Origin: CAJBLF01 sp964424505
GTDB taxonomy: Bacteria; Patescibacteriota; Gracilibacteria; Absconditabacterales; Absconditicoccaceae
Reading direction: 5' to 3'
Length of the DNA: 17,817 bases
NCBI GenBank assembly: GCA_964424505.1
Contig: CAYRIQ010000015.1
Coordinates: 1 to 17,817, forward strand
The number at the start of each line of letters is the position of its first letter. The stretch's first letter is position 1. Under the pieces are notes generated by a model that made no database searches, was not told the DNA's origin, and saw only the letters and a list, made by a program, of their open reading frames with translations. Positions 14,850-17,817 of this stretch are shown one piece after another. The position numbers and the translations under genes were made by a program.

Positions 14850-17762
14850 ATGACTGATAAATCTGAAAAGTTTCGAGATATTCCTGCTATCAGAGGTATG
14901 CTTGCAGATCCTATGAGAACTTCTCGTAAAATAGAAGAGTTTGGTGATAAATTATCAAAAAAATTGGATGAAGTACCTTGATCAAACAATCTCATGATTT
15001 CAAATGATAGATTTTCGGATATGCTTTCAGATGCCATCAGAAATAACCAAAGAGAATATGATAGTTTATCAGACAATATAGAAAATCTTTGAGATACTTA
15101 TGAAGATATTTGATGGGAATTACAAAGTTCAATGTATGATGCAATAGACGAGATACAATGAATTAGAAAACAAATGCAGATAAAGAATGATATAGCAAAA
15201 AAAAGTATGGAACAGGGTAATATTACAAATACATATTTAGACAATATAGATCAAGGAATAGACCAAACCAATAGATGAATAAACTATACTAACAGATGAA
15301 TAGATCATACCAATTCAAAATTAGGTACAATAGATTCAGATATGAACCAAGGCTTTAATCAAGTATGACGTTGATTAAATAAAATAAGTTGATGAATAGA
15401 AGATCTTACGTGGGTCAATACAGTTCAATATGGTTCGAATGTACTTAAAAAAACCAATAAAAATATAATACATCTAGCACAACAATATGGTCGACCCATG
15501 AAAAAGACATTAATGGCTCTTTTTGCAAAAAATTATTTACAAGAATGAAATATCCAAACATTATCAAGTATGACATGAGAATGGCATCCTGGACTTGAAT
15601 ATTATTTAAATCTTTGAATGACAAGCAATGAGGTGGAAAATCTCAAAAAACAATATGGAATAGAAAAAAATGTTTTATCTCAAATGGAACAAGAAATAAA
15701 TAATGAATTATCATTGGAAAAATTAAACAAAGACAGAGAAAATTTGTTTGATGAAAAAGCTAGGATTTTAAGCGGATATGAAGAAAAATATAAAGAAGAT
15801 AAAGGAATAAGAAAAAATGAATCTCTTTCTACGCGGCAGAGCATAGAAGTAATGAAAATGGCTGGAAATAGCGTAAAAGATATTGTGGAAAAAATAAAGA
15901 TAAATGGAGAAGAAATTCAAAAAGCAAAAATAAGACATTTCGAACTCGATCAAGATATAAAAATAAGGAAACAAACACTACAACTAACGGATGAAGAAAT
16001 AGAGCTTATTGATATATATCAAAAATCAGTATGAACAAGAGATATGGCTGAGCTTACCAATAGATGATTGATGGATGAAAACTTTCTGGAAATACTGTCA
16101 AAAAACATGGAATTAACAGGAGAATGATCTTTGGAATTGGTACATAGAATGACTTTGGACGAGAATTGAGTGAATCCTACGTTTGAACATGATGGTGATG
16201 TTGGTAGATGGCAACAGTTAAAGGCACAGACCATCCAATGAAATATTAGTTTAAGACAAAGATGATTTATAATTAAGGGTTTAGAAAATATCGGTGATTC
16301 TCTTCAACAAACAAATAAATGAATAGCCAATATTCATATGGATCTCCAACAAACAAATGAATGAATTGATAATGTGAATATAAACCTAGAATATATGAAT
16401 AATCAATTAGGAGAAGCTAATGAATATTTATTTAATTTAGTTGAATCAGGCGAGGAAACTAATTCCTTGCTTATAGAAGGGAACCAAGTTTTGGGAGAAT
16501 GAAATGAACTTTCAAGGATTACCAATCAAATATTGGTAGGAATAGGCTGACAAATAGTGAATACATGAATGCAAATTACAGAAGTTTTGGAAAATATTGG
16601 CGATGCTATTGTCGTTGGTTTTAATCAGACATTAGATGTATTGCAAAACATACAGGAAATCAATCAAGGTATACAATTTATCAATCAAGAAATGCTCCAA
16701 GAATTATATAAACAATCAAGTATATTGTTAAGTATTGATCAAAGATTAACCAAACCATTGGATATTCAGGCAAATGAATATTTTATGTATGGGACAGAAA
16801 TGCTTGGTACACAGGAAAACCCATCTAAACAAGATCGAATCGTTGCTTTGGAAAGTTTTGAAAACTGATTGAAGCTCAGAAATACACATTTTTTGAATCT
16901 TTATGGTGCTTGAACTGCTTTAAGGAATCTTGGAAAAGAAAAAAGGGCAGCAGCTTATTTGGAAAGAGCATATAAATTTGCCAAAAAGCCAGAAAATATC
17001 TCATTAGCCAAAACAATCGCAATGGATATAGCTAAAATATATATTAAATACTTAGAATTAAAAATAGCTAAGCATTGGCTTGATGAAGTCATTGTCCATG
17101 ATATAGAAGACTTGGAGGCATATTTACTCAAAGCTAGAATTACTAATGTTCTAGACCAAAAAGAAGAATTTAAAGGACTTCTTGATACTATTTATCATAA
17201 AATCATAGAGTGAAGTACAAAACCTACCTTGACTGGTAACTATCAAGATGTTTTGAAATATCTCTACAAACCGGCTACTGATCTTGTCGATCAGCACATC
17301 CAGAAATGAGTGTTGGCCAAATTGCTTAATATTTTACCCAGTCTCCAGAGTATCTGACACAAAGATGCTGTGAAAACCGTTATTTCATCTGTCTTATTTC
17401 ACTATCCCCAGAAGTTGTTCTCTATAGGAATCGATGTTCAAGCTATTATCAGCAATCACAAAGACTATTTTCTTCCATTGTATCAAGAGTATGCAGACAA
17501 AAAATTTGCAGGATGAAACTCCAAAGATTTTTTTGCTGTAGCATATTTGTGATATGGAAGCATAGATTTTGATTACTTAGATCGTCTTATTGCGGTCTGA
17601 TTTGAATATGATCTTGATTATATAGCTTTGAAAAATGATTCATCAGAAAAAAATAAAGTACACAAAACCAATCTCCAAAATAAGATATATGCTTTATGAC
17701 CTTCAGCAAAATATATGCTCAGGGATTATCTCAAAAATCATCCAGATTCACTTCTTATTTAA
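14850..17762 (+). CDS. Large helical protein with GIxxTN heptads and a C-terminal TPR-like region, 970 aa
   Basis: One frame runs from ATG 14850 to TAA 17760 with about 33 TGA codons read as Gly. Order: a helical N-terminus; three exact heptads of the type GIxxTNR (136-156, two of the three Gly being TGA) with related copies near 485-512 (LQQTNKGIANIH, LQQTNEGIDNVN); a coiled coil (about 260-390); a stretch of Asn/Ile/Gln-rich amphipathic helix (540-635); then LLSIDQRLTKPLDIQANEY (about 620-640) and TPR-like helices (about 650-790: LYGAGTALRNLG, AAAYLERAYKFA). The last 170 residues look globular. The SIDxxLxxPxxxQANE junction before TPRs resembles a widespread bacterial TPR family of unknown function that I recall; this is untested. 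No signal peptide or membrane helix is seen. It is transcribed alone, divergently from the leftward block. Confidence 0.88.
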
Positions 17763-17772
17763 TTTTATTTCC

Positions 17773-17807
17773 ATCCCTTGGGATATAAAAACCCCGTGAC
17801 TTTAGTC
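17773..17807. repeat. Short palindromes at the window edge after the 970-aa gene
   Basis: ATCCC-TT-GGGAT (17773-17784) and GAC-TTTA-GTC (17798-17807, within CCCCGTGAC...GTCCG) follow the stop by about 10 and 35 bases. They may be part of a REP-like element or a terminator, but the window ends too soon to tell. No good U-tract follows. Confidence 0.35.
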
Positions 17808-17817
17808 CGTATTATAA

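Noticed and set aside
14837..15076. A 79-residue minus-strand ORF overlapping the start of the 970-aa gene
   Set aside because: It is antisense to the coding frame, covers the plus-strand start codon, and has no independent support.
14850..17762. A cluster of short ORFs or a decayed pseudogene
   Set aside because: All pieces are in one frame and are separated only by TGA, never by TAA or TAG; with TGA as Gly they form one 970-aa protein.
1164..17762. UGA as tryptophan (code 4) or selenocysteine
   Set aside because: TrmD would read YWWGAG in an invariant Gly loop, and TGG is used normally for Trp. The number and positions of TGAs also rule out selenocysteine.
14850..17762. Phage tape-measure protein or prophage region
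   Set aside because: No capsid, tail, terminase or integrase genes are near. The C-terminal TPR-like region and the single-gene transcription unit do not fit a tail module.

Overview
The window is AT-rich and reads coherently only if UGA is translated as glycine (translation table 25). That code is known from Candidatus Absconditabacteria (SR1) and Gracilibacteria (BD1-5), so the source is most likely an uncultivated member of one of these Candidate Phyla Radiation lineages. The clearest proof is the tRNA methyltransferase trmD (minus, 1164-1946): its invariant Tyr-Gly-Gly-Gly-Ala-Gly loop is encoded with two in-frame TGA codons. With TGA as a stop, most genes shatter into short pieces. With TGA as Gly, they fuse into long ORFs that end in TAA or TAG.

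Layout. (1) 1-2738 is leftward: a partial glycosyltransferase gene with an A7 frameshift site (1-770), a repeat-rich gap (771-954), a small Cys-rich protein (955-1191) overlapping trmD (1164-1946), and a signal-peptide-bearing, two-helix T4SS-pilin-like protein (2052-2738). This part is littered with palindromic repeats, two of which have entered coding sequence: in trmD and at the 3' end of the Cys-rich gene. (2) 2929-3204 is a short rightward gene, possibly DUF721/DciA-like. (3) 3300-14610 is a leftward block of eight closely spaced genes: a 112-aa acidic protein, a 360-aa protein with LRR-like repeats, a 199-aa protein, a 1101-aa protein with two hydrophobic segments, a 113-aa coiled-coil lipoprotein, a 1244-aa coiled-coil protein, a 95-aa acidic protein and a 400-aa coiled-coil protein. 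A terminator and a new promoter between 8806 and 8939 split it into an upstream unit (14610 to 8953) and a downstream unit (8768 to 3300). (4) 14850-17762 is a divergent rightward gene for a 970-aa protein with Gly-Ile-x-x-Thr-Asn heptads and a C-terminal TPR-like region. Its promoter is a good sigma70-type site with palindromes over the spacer and the -10.

Best candidate for an undescribed system: the 3300-17762 locus. It holds large, lysine/glutamate-rich coiled-coil and membrane proteins, a lipoprotein, and two related small acidic proteins, one in each leftward unit, facing a divergent helical/TPR protein. No enzymatic domain is visible. An envelope-spanning or surface assembly, possibly tied to the host-associated lifestyle of these bacteria, is a reasonable but unproven reading. 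None of the genes examined has a clear Shine-Dalgarno sequence just upstream of its start. Two runs of ten Ns (6906-6915 and 11134-11143) are assembly gaps inside coding sequence. No tRNA, rRNA, CRISPR array or transposase was found.
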